From an uncultured Flavobacteriales bacterium (lineage in GTDB: Bacteria; Bacteroidota; Bacteroidia; Flavobacteriales_D; Parvicellaceae): 6,533 bases of DNA. This document shows positions 1 through 6,533 of this stretch, in pieces; positions within the stretch are counted from its first letter, which is position 1; the number at the start of each line of letters is the position of its first letter. Below the pieces are notes generated by a model that saw only the letters and a list, made by a program, of their open reading frames with translations, did no database searches and had not been told where the DNA came from. Location: positions 1 through 6,533 of the forward strand of contig CALDTD010000188.1 in the NCBI GenBank assembly GCA_937924345.1, given 5' to 3'. Made by a program: the position numbers and the translations under genes.

Positions 1-1299
1 ACTTAAATTATCAACAGGAGTATTTCCATCTGCAAATTGCTTTATCAATTTTAAGTCATTACTGATTAATGCTGCCTCGTCATTAATTGCTAAATAAATA
101 TTATCTGGAACTGTTCTATCTTTTTTAATGGCAAAATAACCATTCTCTTTTTCTAAATAGTTACCAGGCAAAATTGTAATTAACTCTTCTAAAACAGCTT
201 TATCATTAAGATCAAAAACAAAAGCAGCTAAAGGCTTTTCGTTTGGCCCAAAGCTATCTTCTTTATCAACTTTAAAATCATAAATAGATAAAGCAAAACT
301 TCCGCCTAAACTCTCTACTAGCTCGGTTGGAGTTACTTTACTCGCCTTTTCGGCCATAGCAACCATTGAATTTTCTAACGCCTTATCTAATACTAAATCT
401 TTATTAAACATTAAACTCGTGAAACTTAAATAGTCTGCAGGTAAATATGCGAGTAAATCCGTATTAAAATTATCTCCCAAACCTTTATAATCCTCTATAT
501 ATTCCTTTACAGAAGCATTACCATCAAATTTTGCAGAAAGCTTTATTTCTCCTACTTTAAAGTCTAAAAAGAATGATAAATAATTATCTTCAGCATTTAA
601 CCCAGACTCTTCCTCAAACTCTTTGTATTCTCTTTCATTTGCAAATAAATTCGAAGAAAACCAGACATTAATATCTTTCTTTTGGTTATAAAAATTAACA
701 AAAGATTTATTAGAAACAATTTGATTACCGCTACTCAACTTTAGTAACTCTTCTCCTTTTTGAAGTAATGCTTCATTTGGTTCACTTCTGAACTTCTCAT
801 CTCCTAAAACTAACATTTTTTCATTGTCCCAAATTAAAACTCCATTATTTTCAAGAAAAACATAATCAAAACTACTTTTAGTCTTAATCTCAAAGTCTTT
901 TGGTGAGACATTTCCTAAGTTCATGACAAACTCATCTAATAATTTTTTATCTGCAACACCAGCACTAAACCCCATTAACTTCTGGTCTTCTTCATTTTGA
1001 ACAATAAACGAAAACCAATCTTGTTCAATGTTTATTCCTGTAGAAAGTGGATTATCAAGAATTTGATTAATAATGACTTCTTCATTTTCATTAAAGTCTT
1101 TTCTATTCGCTCTAAGCTTTTTAATTGTTTCTAGTTTAGCGATATTTAGTAAATCTCCTTTTTGAATTAAAGAAGATACGTTGTAAACACTAACAACTTG
1201 TGCCTCATTAGGAATTAAAGATAAATGATTAGGCGTTTTTGTACACGAAGCAAAGAAAGCTATACATAAAACAAAATAGAAAAATGGTTTTAATGACAT
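1..1299 (-). CDS. DUF4836-like lipoprotein (3' end beyond window)
   Basis: The frame is open from the ATG at 1299 to the left edge, giving 433 codons with no stop, so the C-terminus is missing. Residues 1-18 form a lipoprotein signal peptide: Lys4, a hydrophobic stretch (PFFYFVLCIAFFAS) and a lipobox FASC with Cys19 as the predicted lipidated residue. The protein is probably anchored in the envelope. The rest looks like the DUF4836 family of Bacteroidota: an opening like SLIPNEAQVVSVYNVSSLIQKG, later LAYLPADYLSFTSLMF and GGSFALSIYDF. The function of that family is unknown. There is no acidic cluster right after Cys19 (CTKTPNH follows), so a surface-export signal is not evident and a periplasm-facing location is more likely. 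The start is set by the signal peptide and lies just downstream of a good promoter candidate. The family assignment is from memory of its motifs; the lipoprotein call is firmer. Confidence 0.8.
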   Translation of the reverse strand, partial: MSLKPFFYFVLCIAFFASCTKTPNHLSLIPNEAQVVSVYNVSSLIQKGDLLNIAKLETIKKLRANRKDFNENEEVIINQILDNPLSTGINIEQDWFSFIVQNEEDQKLMGFSAGVADKKLLDEFVMNLGNVSPKDFEIKTKSSFDYVFLENNGVLIWDNEKMLVLGDEKFRSEPNEALLQKGEELLKLSSGNQIVSNKSFVNFYNQKKDINVWFSSNLFANEREYKEFEEESGLNAEDNYLSFFLDFKVGEIKLSAKFDGNASVKEYIEDYKGLGDNFNTDLLAYLPADYLSFTSLMFNKDLVLDKALENSMVAMAEKASKVTPTELVESLGGSFALSIYDFKVDKEDSFGPNEKPLAAFVFDLNDKAVLEELITILPGNYLEKENGYFAIKKDRTVPDNIYLAINDEAALISNDLKLIKQFADGNTPVDNLS

Positions 1300-1316
1300 T
1301 ATATTAATTTTTGCTG

Positions 1317-1350
1317 CAAAACTAGCCGTAAAAATGTTTTTTACATCAAA
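1317..1350 (-). promoter_or_regulatory. Bacteroidota-type promoter of the lipoprotein gene
   Basis: On the minus strand a TTTG (1350-1347) is followed after 22 nt by TAGTTTTG (1324-1317), an exact match to the Bacteroidota -7 consensus TAnnTTTG. The spacing is at the long end of the usual range. The predicted transcript start is near 1310, leaving a leader of only about 10 nt before the ATG at 1299. The upstream element overlaps the T-tract of the alkB terminator. This is a sequence match only. Confidence 0.55.
1328..1344. repeat. Inverted repeat in the promoter spacer
   Basis: A perfect 7-bp inverted repeat with a 3-nt centre (GTAAAAATGTTTTTTAC on the plus strand) lies entirely between the two promoter elements of the lipoprotein gene. 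Its position would suit an operator bound by a dimeric regulator. The arms are mostly A/T, so chance is a real alternative. Confidence 0.35.
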
Positions 1351-1383
1351 AAAAGAGATTGAGTTATGAACGAAACTCAATCT
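1347..1383 (-). terminator. Intrinsic terminator of the priA-alkB unit
   Basis: On the minus strand a perfect 10-bp stem (AGATTGAGTT at 1383-1374 pairing with AACTCAATCT at 1365-1356) with an 8-nt loop is followed by C and seven T residues. The stem starts inside the alkB stop codon (TAG at 1384-1382), so no spacer separates translation stop and terminator. The opposite side has no T-run, so it works in one direction only. Confidence 0.85.
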
Positions 1384-1984
1384 ATTCTGTTACCATTGTT
1401 CGAAAAGTTAAGTTAATTCTTGGTGTTTTAATTTTAGTTGTTTTCGGTAATTGATGTAACCAATGCGTTTGTGTTTCATCTTTCATTACTAATAAACTAC
1501 CATTTTCAAGGAATAGTTTTACTTTTTCGTTCGTTTTCTTATGTTTAAAAGCAAAATAGCGTTCTGCCCCAAAACTAACCGAGGCAATTGTTGCATTCTT
1601 ATTCAAGGATTTTTCATCGTCGCTATGCCAAGCCATTCCTTCTTCTCCAGAATGGTATAAATTGAGTAAGCATGAATTAAAATTAGCGTTACAAAGCTGT
1701 TCAATTTCTTTTTTTAACTTTAACAACTCATTAGTCCATTTCAAACCATATTTTGTGGTTCCAGAATAATTGTATGCAAAGTCCTTATCACCAAACCAAG
1801 CTACTTTTCTTTTTGTAATGATATGTTTTCCAAAAATCTTTGCTTCATCGTTTTTCCAAGGAATTTCATTGATTAAATATTGATAATAAGCTTGAACTTC
1901 GCTTACAGGAAGAACTCTTCCATAATAGTGTACAGTTCCATTATAAGGCAAGTAATTAGTATTTTCTGTCGTAAATAAGTCCAT
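1382..1984 (-). CDS. alkB: AlkB-family 2-oxoglutarate/Fe(II) dioxygenase (DNA demethylase)
   Basis: This 200-residue cytosolic enzyme oxidatively removes methyl groups from N1-methyladenine and N3-methylcytosine in DNA, using Fe(II), O2 and 2-oxoglutarate. The visible active site is complete. The iron ligands are His120 and Asp122 (in WHSDDE) and His177 (THWLHQLP). The 2-oxoglutarate contacts are Asn108 and Tyr110 (LLNLYHSG) and Arg189 and Arg195 (PRINLTFR), with the 12-residue His-to-Arg spacing of human ALKBH2. Other matches, such as ASVSFGAERYFAFKHK and NGSLLVM, also place it nearer the ALKBH2/3 type than E. coli AlkB. The start MDLF..., followed by YLPYNGTVHYYGRVL, is typical for short bacterial members. 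It begins 4 nt after the methyltransferase stop, suggesting translational coupling, and it ends in the terminator. The paired repair genes support the role; exact substrate range and any RNA activity are not visible from sequence. Confidence 0.95.
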   Translation of the reverse strand: MDLFTTENTNYLPYNGTVHYYGRVLPVSEVQAYYQYLINEIPWKNDEAKIFGKHIITKRKVAWFGDKDFAYNYSGTTKYGLKWTNELLKLKKEIEQLCNANFNSCLLNLYHSGEEGMAWHSDDEKSLNKNATIASVSFGAERYFAFKHKKTNEKVKLFLENGSLLVMKDETQTHWLHQLPKTTKIKTPRINLTFRTMVTE

Positions 1985-1988
1985 AACT

Positions 1989-2255
1989 TTAATAATGAAT
2001 AGTTGAAAATTCCCAATCTAACAAACTCCTTTTTCGGTTTAATCCCCAGCGATAATCTCCAAGTTTTCCAGATTTTTGTACTACTCTATGACAAGGAAGA
2101 ATTAGCGCTATTGGATTATTACCGATTGCAGTCCCAACAGCCCTAGATGCATTTGGCTTTCCCAAACTTAATGCTAAACCACCATAACTTGTAGTCTGTC
2201 CAAACGGGATAGTTAGTAATGCTTCCCAGACTTTAAATTGAAAATCAGTTCCCAT
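1989..2255 (-). CDS. O6-methylguanine-DNA methyltransferase, catalytic domain
   Basis: This is a suicide enzyme that transfers the alkyl group from O6-alkylguanine to its own cysteine. From the ATG at 2255 it is only 88 residues, about half the usual length of Ogt-type enzymes. The catalytic domain is complete: DFQFKVWEAL helix, Tyr24, Arg38 of the recognition helix (ASRAVGTAIGNNP), PCHRV with acceptor Cys55, and Glu82 in LLDWE. A cysteine in PCHR distinguishes it from alkyltransferase-like proteins, which lack the acceptor. The ATG falls exactly at the domain edge (MGTDFQ), where relatives read through from an N-terminal domain, and that domain is encoded in frame upstream (2256-2570). The annotated start is therefore probably not the original one. 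The 88-residue form could still be made, but loss of the N-terminal half would likely harm stability. It lies 4 nt before alkB. Confidence 0.85.
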   Translation of the reverse strand: MGTDFQFKVWEALLTIPFGQTTSYGGLALSLGKPNASRAVGTAIGNNPIALILPCHRVVQKSGKLGDYRWGLNRKRSLLDWEFSTIHY

Positions 2256-2570
2256 TACACATATCGTTATATTTTCCTCTATACAGTTATAAAAATCAAA
2301 ATTAGAAGCTACAATTTTATGAAATTCATCTTCTTTTTCATTTAAAATAGATTTTTGAAAAGTTTGTGCTAATAAACTTAGCCCCTCTTCGTTACTTTCT
2401 ACAAAATGAACAAAACAAACTCCTTTTTTTATTGAAGCAATGATTACTAATCCAAATTGTGAACTAAAAAAGCTATAATTTATTTGCTCAAATTCTTCTT
2501 GACTTTCTATTCTTTTTAAAGTAATAGAATTCAGCCTTTCGCTAATATGTTTGCTAAAAAGATCGATATG
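2256..2570 (-). other. In-frame N-terminal half of the methyltransferase, no normal start codon
   Basis: This stretch continues the methyltransferase frame upstream for 105 codons, from just after an in-frame TGA (2573-2571) to the ATG at 2255. It has no stop, but also no ATG, GTG or TTG. Its translation looks like a genuine family N-terminus: INYSFFSSQFGLVIIAS (codons 30-46), then IKKGVCFVHF, leading through ENITICV into MGTDFQ. The wording resembles Bacteroidota Ada-like proteins in which an AraC-type HTH precedes this region. No HTH is encoded here, because the membrane-protein gene ends at 2576. The only near-standard initiator is CTG at 2534, which would give 181 residues, close to stand-alone Ogt length; ATC or ATT near 2564 are other options. 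It is either a rare-start gene or a 5'-truncated pseudogene. Confidence 0.7.
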
Positions 2571-2575
2571 TCAAT

Positions 2576-3250
2576 TTATATTTTTCTTGTTAATAATATT
2601 ATATCCATTAAATGCGTATAAATAACCAAGGGAACTATAAGACATGGTAATAATACAAATGGAGCGTATTCAAAAGCTATAGTAGGTTGGTCAAAAGCAA
2701 ATAATTGAATCGGCAGCCTTGCTGATAAAACTCCATTAATCAATACAAATACGACTAAAAAAAGTGCAACTATATTCCAAATCAATAAAACTTTATTTGA
2801 AATAATTTTCTTCTGAAACAAAATCGCAACAATTGGAGCCGTAATACCCGCTATAATATCAAAGTTTCGTCCCTCAAAAGTCATTAATTCTGGTAAATAA
2901 GCAGATTGAAAAAGATAAAAAAGTGTAACCTCTACAGGTAGTCGAACTGTATGTAATAGTGTACTTAATGATAAAAAACGATTAATTTCAATGCCTCTTT
3001 TGTGTTTCTTATAAGCTACTACTCCTATTAAAAAAAAAGGAGGTAAAATAGCTAGTAAAAAATGAGGTGGAAACGAATCTACTTGATTGTAAAAACCCGT
3101 TAAAGCAATAAAGCATTGAACAACACTCCAAACAATTAAAAAAATTAACTCTTTTCTAGATACTAATTTTGAAAACCTTATTAAAAACAATGATAGAAAA
3201 ACTGCCGCGCAGAATAATCCATAAATAATATATGATAAATCGTCTAACAT
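2576..3250 (-). CDS. Uncharacterised multi-pass membrane protein
   Basis: This 224-residue, strongly hydrophobic protein has about six or seven predicted membrane segments, near residues 7-25, 34-53, 63-80, 95-118, 131-146, 154-173 and 194-220. Short basic links (KKHKR at 81-85, KK at 147-148) suggest cytoplasmic loops. No enzyme or transporter motif is recognised. Conspicuous stretches are HTVRLPVEVTLFYLF (100-114), MTFEGRNFDIIAGITAPIV (123-141), NGVLSARLP (172-180) and FAFDQP (184-189). From memory these recur in hypothetical membrane proteins across Bacteroidota, implying a conserved family, but no function is known to me. The ATG lies 2 nt after the priA stop, so it is almost certainly co-transcribed and coupled. 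A run of nine T residues in the coding strand (3038-3030, encoding PFFL) leaves the frame intact. Confidence 0.8.
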   Translation of the reverse strand: MLDDLSYIIYGLFCAAVFLSLFLIRFSKLVSRKELIFLIVWSVVQCFIALTGFYNQVDSFPPHFLLAILPPFFLIGVVAYKKHKRGIEINRFLSLSTLLHTVRLPVEVTLFYLFQSAYLPELMTFEGRNFDIIAGITAPIVAILFQKKIISNKVLLIWNIVALFLVVFVLINGVLSARLPIQLFAFDQPTIAFEYAPFVLLPCLIVPLVIYTHLMDIILLTRKI

Positions 3251-3252
3251 CT

Positions 3253-5730
3253 TTAAACAGGATCTACATCAATTTTTACACGTACAGATTTATACTTAGA
3301 ATTTACCTGCCTTAAGTCTGCAATTTGCTCTAAAATATAATCCTTAACTTGTTTTGCCGATGCATTTCTTTCGTACTTAATAGTTACCACCTTATTGTAT
3401 ACATTCTTAATCCTAGGAATTGCACCATATTCGGGACCTAAAACTCTATTTCCTAACTTTGATTTTAACGCTTTTGAAAAGGCAGAACTGGCTTCATCTA
3501 CAACTGGCTTATCTCTATGCCGAACTGTTAAACGAATAATTCTAAAATAAGGAGGGTATTGAAAGTTTGAGCGTTCGTACAATTCTTGCTTGTACATTCC
3601 TTCATAATCATTTTGCATCACCTTTTGAATAATCCAATGGTCAGGTGTATGAGTTTGAATAATTACTCTCCCTCTTTTTTTATTTCTTCCTGCCCTACCA
3701 CTTACTTGTGTCATTAACTGGTAAGCGCGTTCGAATGCTCTATAATCTGGATAAAACAACATGTCATCGGCATTTAAAACTCCCACTAAAGAAACATTAT
3801 CAAAGTCTAATCCCTTAGTAACCATTTGCGTACCAACTAGAATATTAATTTTTCTTAATTCAAAATCACTTATAATATTTTGGTAAGCATGCTTAGATCG
3901 TGTAGTGTCCAAATCCATTCGTTGAATTACAACTTTCTTCCCTAAATGAATGGACAACTCTTCCTCTATTTTTTCTGTTCCAAAGCCCATCATTTTAATA
4001 TCAGAACTTCCACAAGCCCCACACTTACTTGGCGGACGAAGCGTATATCCACAATAATGACAACTAAGTAACTGAGTATATTTATGATAGGTTAAACTTA
4101 CGTCACATTGTGTACACATTGGAATCCATCCACAATCTTCGCACATCCATTTCGGTGCGTAACCTCTTCTATTTTGAAAAAGAATAATTTGTTCATCTCT
4201 TTTTAAAGCATCTTTCATTGCTTCGAGTAAGAATGCAGAGAAGATACCATACATTTCTTTCTTTTTCTTAGCTTTAGTAATATCAGCACATTGAATTTCT
4301 GGAAGCTGAACACCTCCAAAGCGCTTCTTCATCTCTACCAAACCAAAATTCCCCTCTCTTGCATTCCACATTGTTTCTATAGCCGGTGTTGCAGATCCGA
4401 GTAAAACATGAGATTTAAAAGCCCTAGCAAGAATTACAGAAGTATCTCTTGCATTATATCTTGGTGCAGGATCATGTTGTTTAAAAGAAGTTTCATGTTC
4501 TTCATCAACAATTATTAATCCTAACTTCTTAAAAGGGAGAAAGACAGCAGAACGCGCTCCAAGAATAACATCGTATTGATGTAATTTATCATTCAAAACG
4601 GCATTCCAAATCTCTACACGTTCATGCGGAGAAAACTTAGAGTGATAGACTCCTATTCTATCTCCATAATACTTTTTTAAACGTGTTATAATTTGAGTTG
4701 TTAAAGCAATTTCTGGTAAAAGATATAGAACTCTTTGCCCCTTAGCTATGTAACGATTCATTAACTCTACATAGACTTCCGTTTTACCACTTCCTGTAAC
4801 ACCATGTAATAAACAGATGTTTTTATTAATAAAACTAGCTTCAATTTCGTTTAAAGCTCGGTTTTGATCTTCTGTTAATGATTTAATGGCTAAACGTTCA
4901 CCTTCATACCCTTTTAAACGTCCAACTTCTACTTCGTATTCTTCTAAAATATTTTTATCATAAAGACTTTTTATAATTCCAGATGAAAGACCTGATTGTT
5001 CTAATAAATCAGTTTTTTTTACTTCTTCTCGTTTGCCAAAATGATTACTTAAGTGTAAGTACTTTATTAATAACTCTTGTTGTTTTACAGCACGTTTCAA
5101 TTGATCAAAAACATGTTCTAATGCTTCTTCAGTTGTGATCGTCGAATTAAGAATTACATATTTTTCTTTCTTCGGTTTGTAAACAGCTTTAATTTCCTCT
5201 TCAACGACAATTACCCCTTTATCAATCATTCGTTTAACGATTGGGTAAACCGTTTTACGATCAATTATTTGAGCAATTTCTGCTAAATCTAACGTACCTC
5301 TTAAAGAAAGCGCATCTTTAATTATATATTCATTATCGGTTAGTTCTATTGAATCGTCATCAATAAAAAATTCATTTAATAAAACTTTAGTTTCGCTAGC
5401 TAATTTAAAACTACTTGGTAAAGCAGCAGTCATTACATCACCAATATTACACATATAATAAGTAGCAATCCACTCCCATAATTTTAATTGTATTTCGGTA
5501 ACGATTGGAACATCATCAAGAATATAATCTAGTAACTTAGTCGTATATGGAGGTATATTTTCGTGTACTGATCGTATTACTGCAGTATGTAATTTATTCC
5601 TACCAAATGGCACTATAATTCTTACGCCAGGCTGTACAAAATCATTTAACTCATAAGGAACTCTGTACGTATATAAATTTGGAACCGATAAAGGAACAAT
5701 AGCATCTACAAATAACGTTTTTCTTTCCAT
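3253..5730 (-). CDS. priA: Primosomal protein N', replication-restart helicase PriA
   Basis: This is an 825-residue 3'-5' superfamily 2 DNA helicase that recognises stalled or repaired forks and starts reloading of the replicative helicase. The N-terminal 3'-end-binding domain covers about residues 1-105, followed by a winged-helix region (about 125-270). The helicase core has Walker A GVTGSGKT (310-317, Lys316), DEEH (409-412) followed by the aromatic-rich loop FKQHDPAPRY, GSATPA (445-450) and FQNRRGYAP (518-526). It also has VGTQMVTKGLDF (632-643) and the arginine-finger motif QVSGRAGR (675-682). Eight cysteines (530, 533, 539, 542, 557, 560, 570, 573) form the two zinc sites inside the helicase core. 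It ends with the PriA C-terminal domain. It is longer than E. coli PriA (732), mainly before the helicase core, as I recall for Bacteroidota. It is the first gene of the minus-strand unit and is divergent from the TPR gene. Confidence 0.98.
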   Translation of the reverse strand: MERKTLFVDAIVPLSVPNLYTYRVPYELNDFVQPGVRIIVPFGRNKLHTAVIRSVHENIPPYTTKLLDYILDDVPIVTEIQLKLWEWIATYYMCNIGDVMTAALPSSFKLASETKVLLNEFFIDDDSIELTDNEYIIKDALSLRGTLDLAEIAQIIDRKTVYPIVKRMIDKGVIVVEEEIKAVYKPKKEKYVILNSTITTEEALEHVFDQLKRAVKQQELLIKYLHLSNHFGKREEVKKTDLLEQSGLSSGIIKSLYDKNILEEYEVEVGRLKGYEGERLAIKSLTEDQNRALNEIEASFINKNICLLHGVTGSGKTEVYVELMNRYIAKGQRVLYLLPEIALTTQIITRLKKYYGDRIGVYHSKFSPHERVEIWNAVLNDKLHQYDVILGARSAVFLPFKKLGLIIVDEEHETSFKQHDPAPRYNARDTSVILARAFKSHVLLGSATPAIETMWNAREGNFGLVEMKKRFGGVQLPEIQCADITKAKKKKEMYGIFSAFLLEAMKDALKRDEQIILFQNRRGYAPKWMCEDCGWIPMCTQCDVSLTYHKYTQLLSCHYCGYTLRPPSKCGACGSSDIKMMGFGTEKIEEELSIHLGKKVVIQRMDLDTTRSKHAYQNIISDFELRKINILVGTQMVTKGLDFDNVSLVGVLNADDMLFYPDYRAFERAYQLMTQVSGRAGRNKKRGRVIIQTHTPDHWIIQKVMQNDYEGMYKQELYERSNFQYPPYFRIIRLTVRHRDKPVVDEASSAFSKALKSKLGNRVLGPEYGAIPRIKNVYNKVVTIKYERNASAKQVKDYILEQIADLRQVNSKYKSVRVKIDVDPV

Positions 5731-5843
5731 TGTAATAAAAAAGTAGTTATTTGAGAATAAATACTAAATAACATAGTGTAAAAATAAGATTGCTCTTTAT
5801 TAATTCATAGATTTTAACGAATTATAATTATGTTTATATTAAA
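5731..5843. promoter_or_regulatory. Divergent intergenic region between priA and the TPR gene
   Basis: These 113 bp, very A/T-rich, must hold the promoters of both divergent genes. The best plus-strand candidate is TTG (5790-5792) with TAGATTTT (5808-5815), one base from TAnnTTTG, but the 15-nt spacer is short. On the priA side no convincing TAnnTTTG element was found; TATGTTAT near 5778-5771 is a weak match. Neither gene has a Shine-Dalgarno sequence. An imperfectly placed 7-bp inverted repeat (5746-5752 with 5766-5772) is probably chance. Confidence 0.4.
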
Positions 5844-6533
5844 ATGAGTTCAAATAACTACAAAATAGAAGAGATTATATCTAGTACGGCTAAAAACCCT
5901 ACTAAAATAAACGAGCTTTTATCTTTTGGTACAGATCTATTTTTAGATATTAAAATTAAAGAACTAAATCTCCTTATACAATCAACTGAGAAGTTATTTA
6001 TTAAAGAAAAACTAAGTAATGATGCTCAGCAATATAATGTCATACTTCAATCTTTAGGATTAATTTTAACAAACAAATATACCGAAGCAATTGAGCGATT
6101 ACAGTTAGTGTTAAACCATGCAATTTCAGAAAAAAAGTCAGTAATACAATCTATTGCATACTGCTTTAGTGGAATTGCCTATAGAAGTATTGGGGAATCA
6201 GCATATGCGCTATTTTGCCATTTAGAATCTGAAAAAGTTATAGAAGGAAATAAACTTTTTTCTAATGTGCACTTAATGAATATCTATCAAATTGGTGAAG
6301 TTTATGCAGACAATCATGATTATGAAGAAGCAAAAAAATATTTAATTCAGGGTATAAAATTTATGGAACATTCAAAAACGATGAGTTCTATAAAATTTAG
6401 ATCTCACAGTGGATTAATGACAATATTTTGTCGGGAAAAAAACATAAAAAAAGCTGAATTTCATCTAAGTCAACTAGAAAAATATCAAAGTGAAAACCAT
6501 ATAACTCAGTCACGATTTTATTCTGACAAGGCA
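5844..6533 (+). CDS. TPR-repeat protein, N-terminal part (runs off window)
   Basis: The frame is open from the ATG at 5844 to the right edge: 230 codons, no stop, so the C-terminus is missing. There is no signal peptide or membrane segment, so this part is probably cytosolic. The translation is all-helical with tetratricopeptide-like units: LGLILTNKYTEAIERLQLVL (about 71-90), SGIAYRSIGESAYALFCHLE (about 109-128), IGEVYADNHDYEEAKKYLIQ (about 150-169) and a weaker one ending KKAEFHLSQLEKY. Such arrays bind protein partners. In Bacteroidota similar N-terminal TPR blocks often precede a histidine kinase, nucleotide cyclase or HTH domain, but nothing here shows which, if any, follows. The leader (TATGTTTATATTAAA) has no Shine-Dalgarno, as elsewhere in the window. 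It is transcribed away from priA, and a functional link is not implied. Confidence 0.75.
   Translation, partial: MSSNNYKIEEIISSTAKNPTKINELLSFGTDLFLDIKIKELNLLIQSTEKLFIKEKLSNDAQQYNVILQSLGLILTNKYTEAIERLQLVLNHAISEKKSVIQSIAYCFSGIAYRSIGESAYALFCHLESEKVIEGNKLFSNVHLMNIYQIGEVYADNHDYEEAKKYLIQGIKFMEHSKTMSSIKFRSHSGLMTIFCREKNIKKAEFHLSQLEKYQSENHITQSRFYSDKA

Noticed and set aside
1..1299. Plus-strand short open stretches across the lipoprotein region.
   Set aside because: They are broken by frequent stops, while the minus strand is open for 433 codons with a clear lipoprotein signal.
1989..2255. Interpretation as an alkyltransferase-like (ATL) protein because of its short length.
   Set aside because: ATL proteins lack the acceptor cysteine, whereas PCHRV is intact here and an N-terminal domain is encoded upstream in frame.
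2424..2430. Seven-base A run (minus strand) in the methyltransferase upstream frame, considered as a frameshift that hides a start codon.
   Set aside because: The other two frames upstream hit stops within a few codons of the membrane-protein stop and hold no ATG, so shifting frame does not recover a start.
3030..3038. Nine-base T run (minus strand) inside the membrane-protein gene, a possible slippage or phase-variation site.
   Set aside because: The frame is intact, A/T runs of 7-9 are common throughout this A/T-rich window (for example 5013-5020 in priA), and no alternative product is suggested.
5746..5772. Inverted repeat GTTATTT / AAATAAC in the divergent intergenic region.
   Set aside because: The arms are nearly all A/T, the loop is 13 nt and there is no fit to a promoter element, so chance is likely at this base composition.

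Overview
The window looks like Bacteroidota chromosome, most likely Flavobacteriaceae. It is strongly A+T-rich, and its starts lack Shine-Dalgarno sequences and sit behind A/T-rich leaders. A promoter of the Bacteroidota TTTG / TAnnTTTG type precedes the lipoprotein gene, and that gene encodes a DUF4836-like protein. The species cannot be named from the sequence alone.

Layout: almost everything runs on the minus strand. From right to left these are priA (5730-3253), an uncharacterised multi-pass membrane protein (3250-2576), an O6-methylguanine-DNA methyltransferase coding region (2570-1989) and an AlkB-family dioxygenase (1984-1382). Junctions are 2 nt (priA/membrane gene), about 5 nt to the open methyltransferase frame, and 4 nt (methyltransferase/alkB). 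The four therefore look like one transcription unit, closed by a strong intrinsic terminator whose stem includes the alkB stop codon. Next, on the same strand, a good promoter candidate drives a lipoprotein gene that runs off the left edge (1299 to 1). At the right edge, divergent from priA, a plus-strand TPR-repeat protein (5844 onward) runs off the window.

Function: PriA restarts collapsed replication forks. The methyltransferase removes O6-alkyl groups from guanine, and AlkB oxidatively demethylates N1-methyladenine and N3-methylcytosine. The cluster thus combines fork rescue with both known types of direct alkylation reversal, like the E. coli ada-alkB pairing but with priA upstream and a membrane protein of unknown role in between.

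The main oddity is the methyltransferase. The first in-frame ATG (2255) gives only an 88-residue catalytic domain. The same frame stays open for another 105 codons upstream and encodes a recognisable N-terminal region, but has no ATG, GTG or TTG there. Either a rare start codon is used, or this is the remnant of a longer, possibly HTH-fused Ada-like gene that lost its 5' end. No mobile elements, CRISPR arrays, rRNA or tRNA genes were seen.
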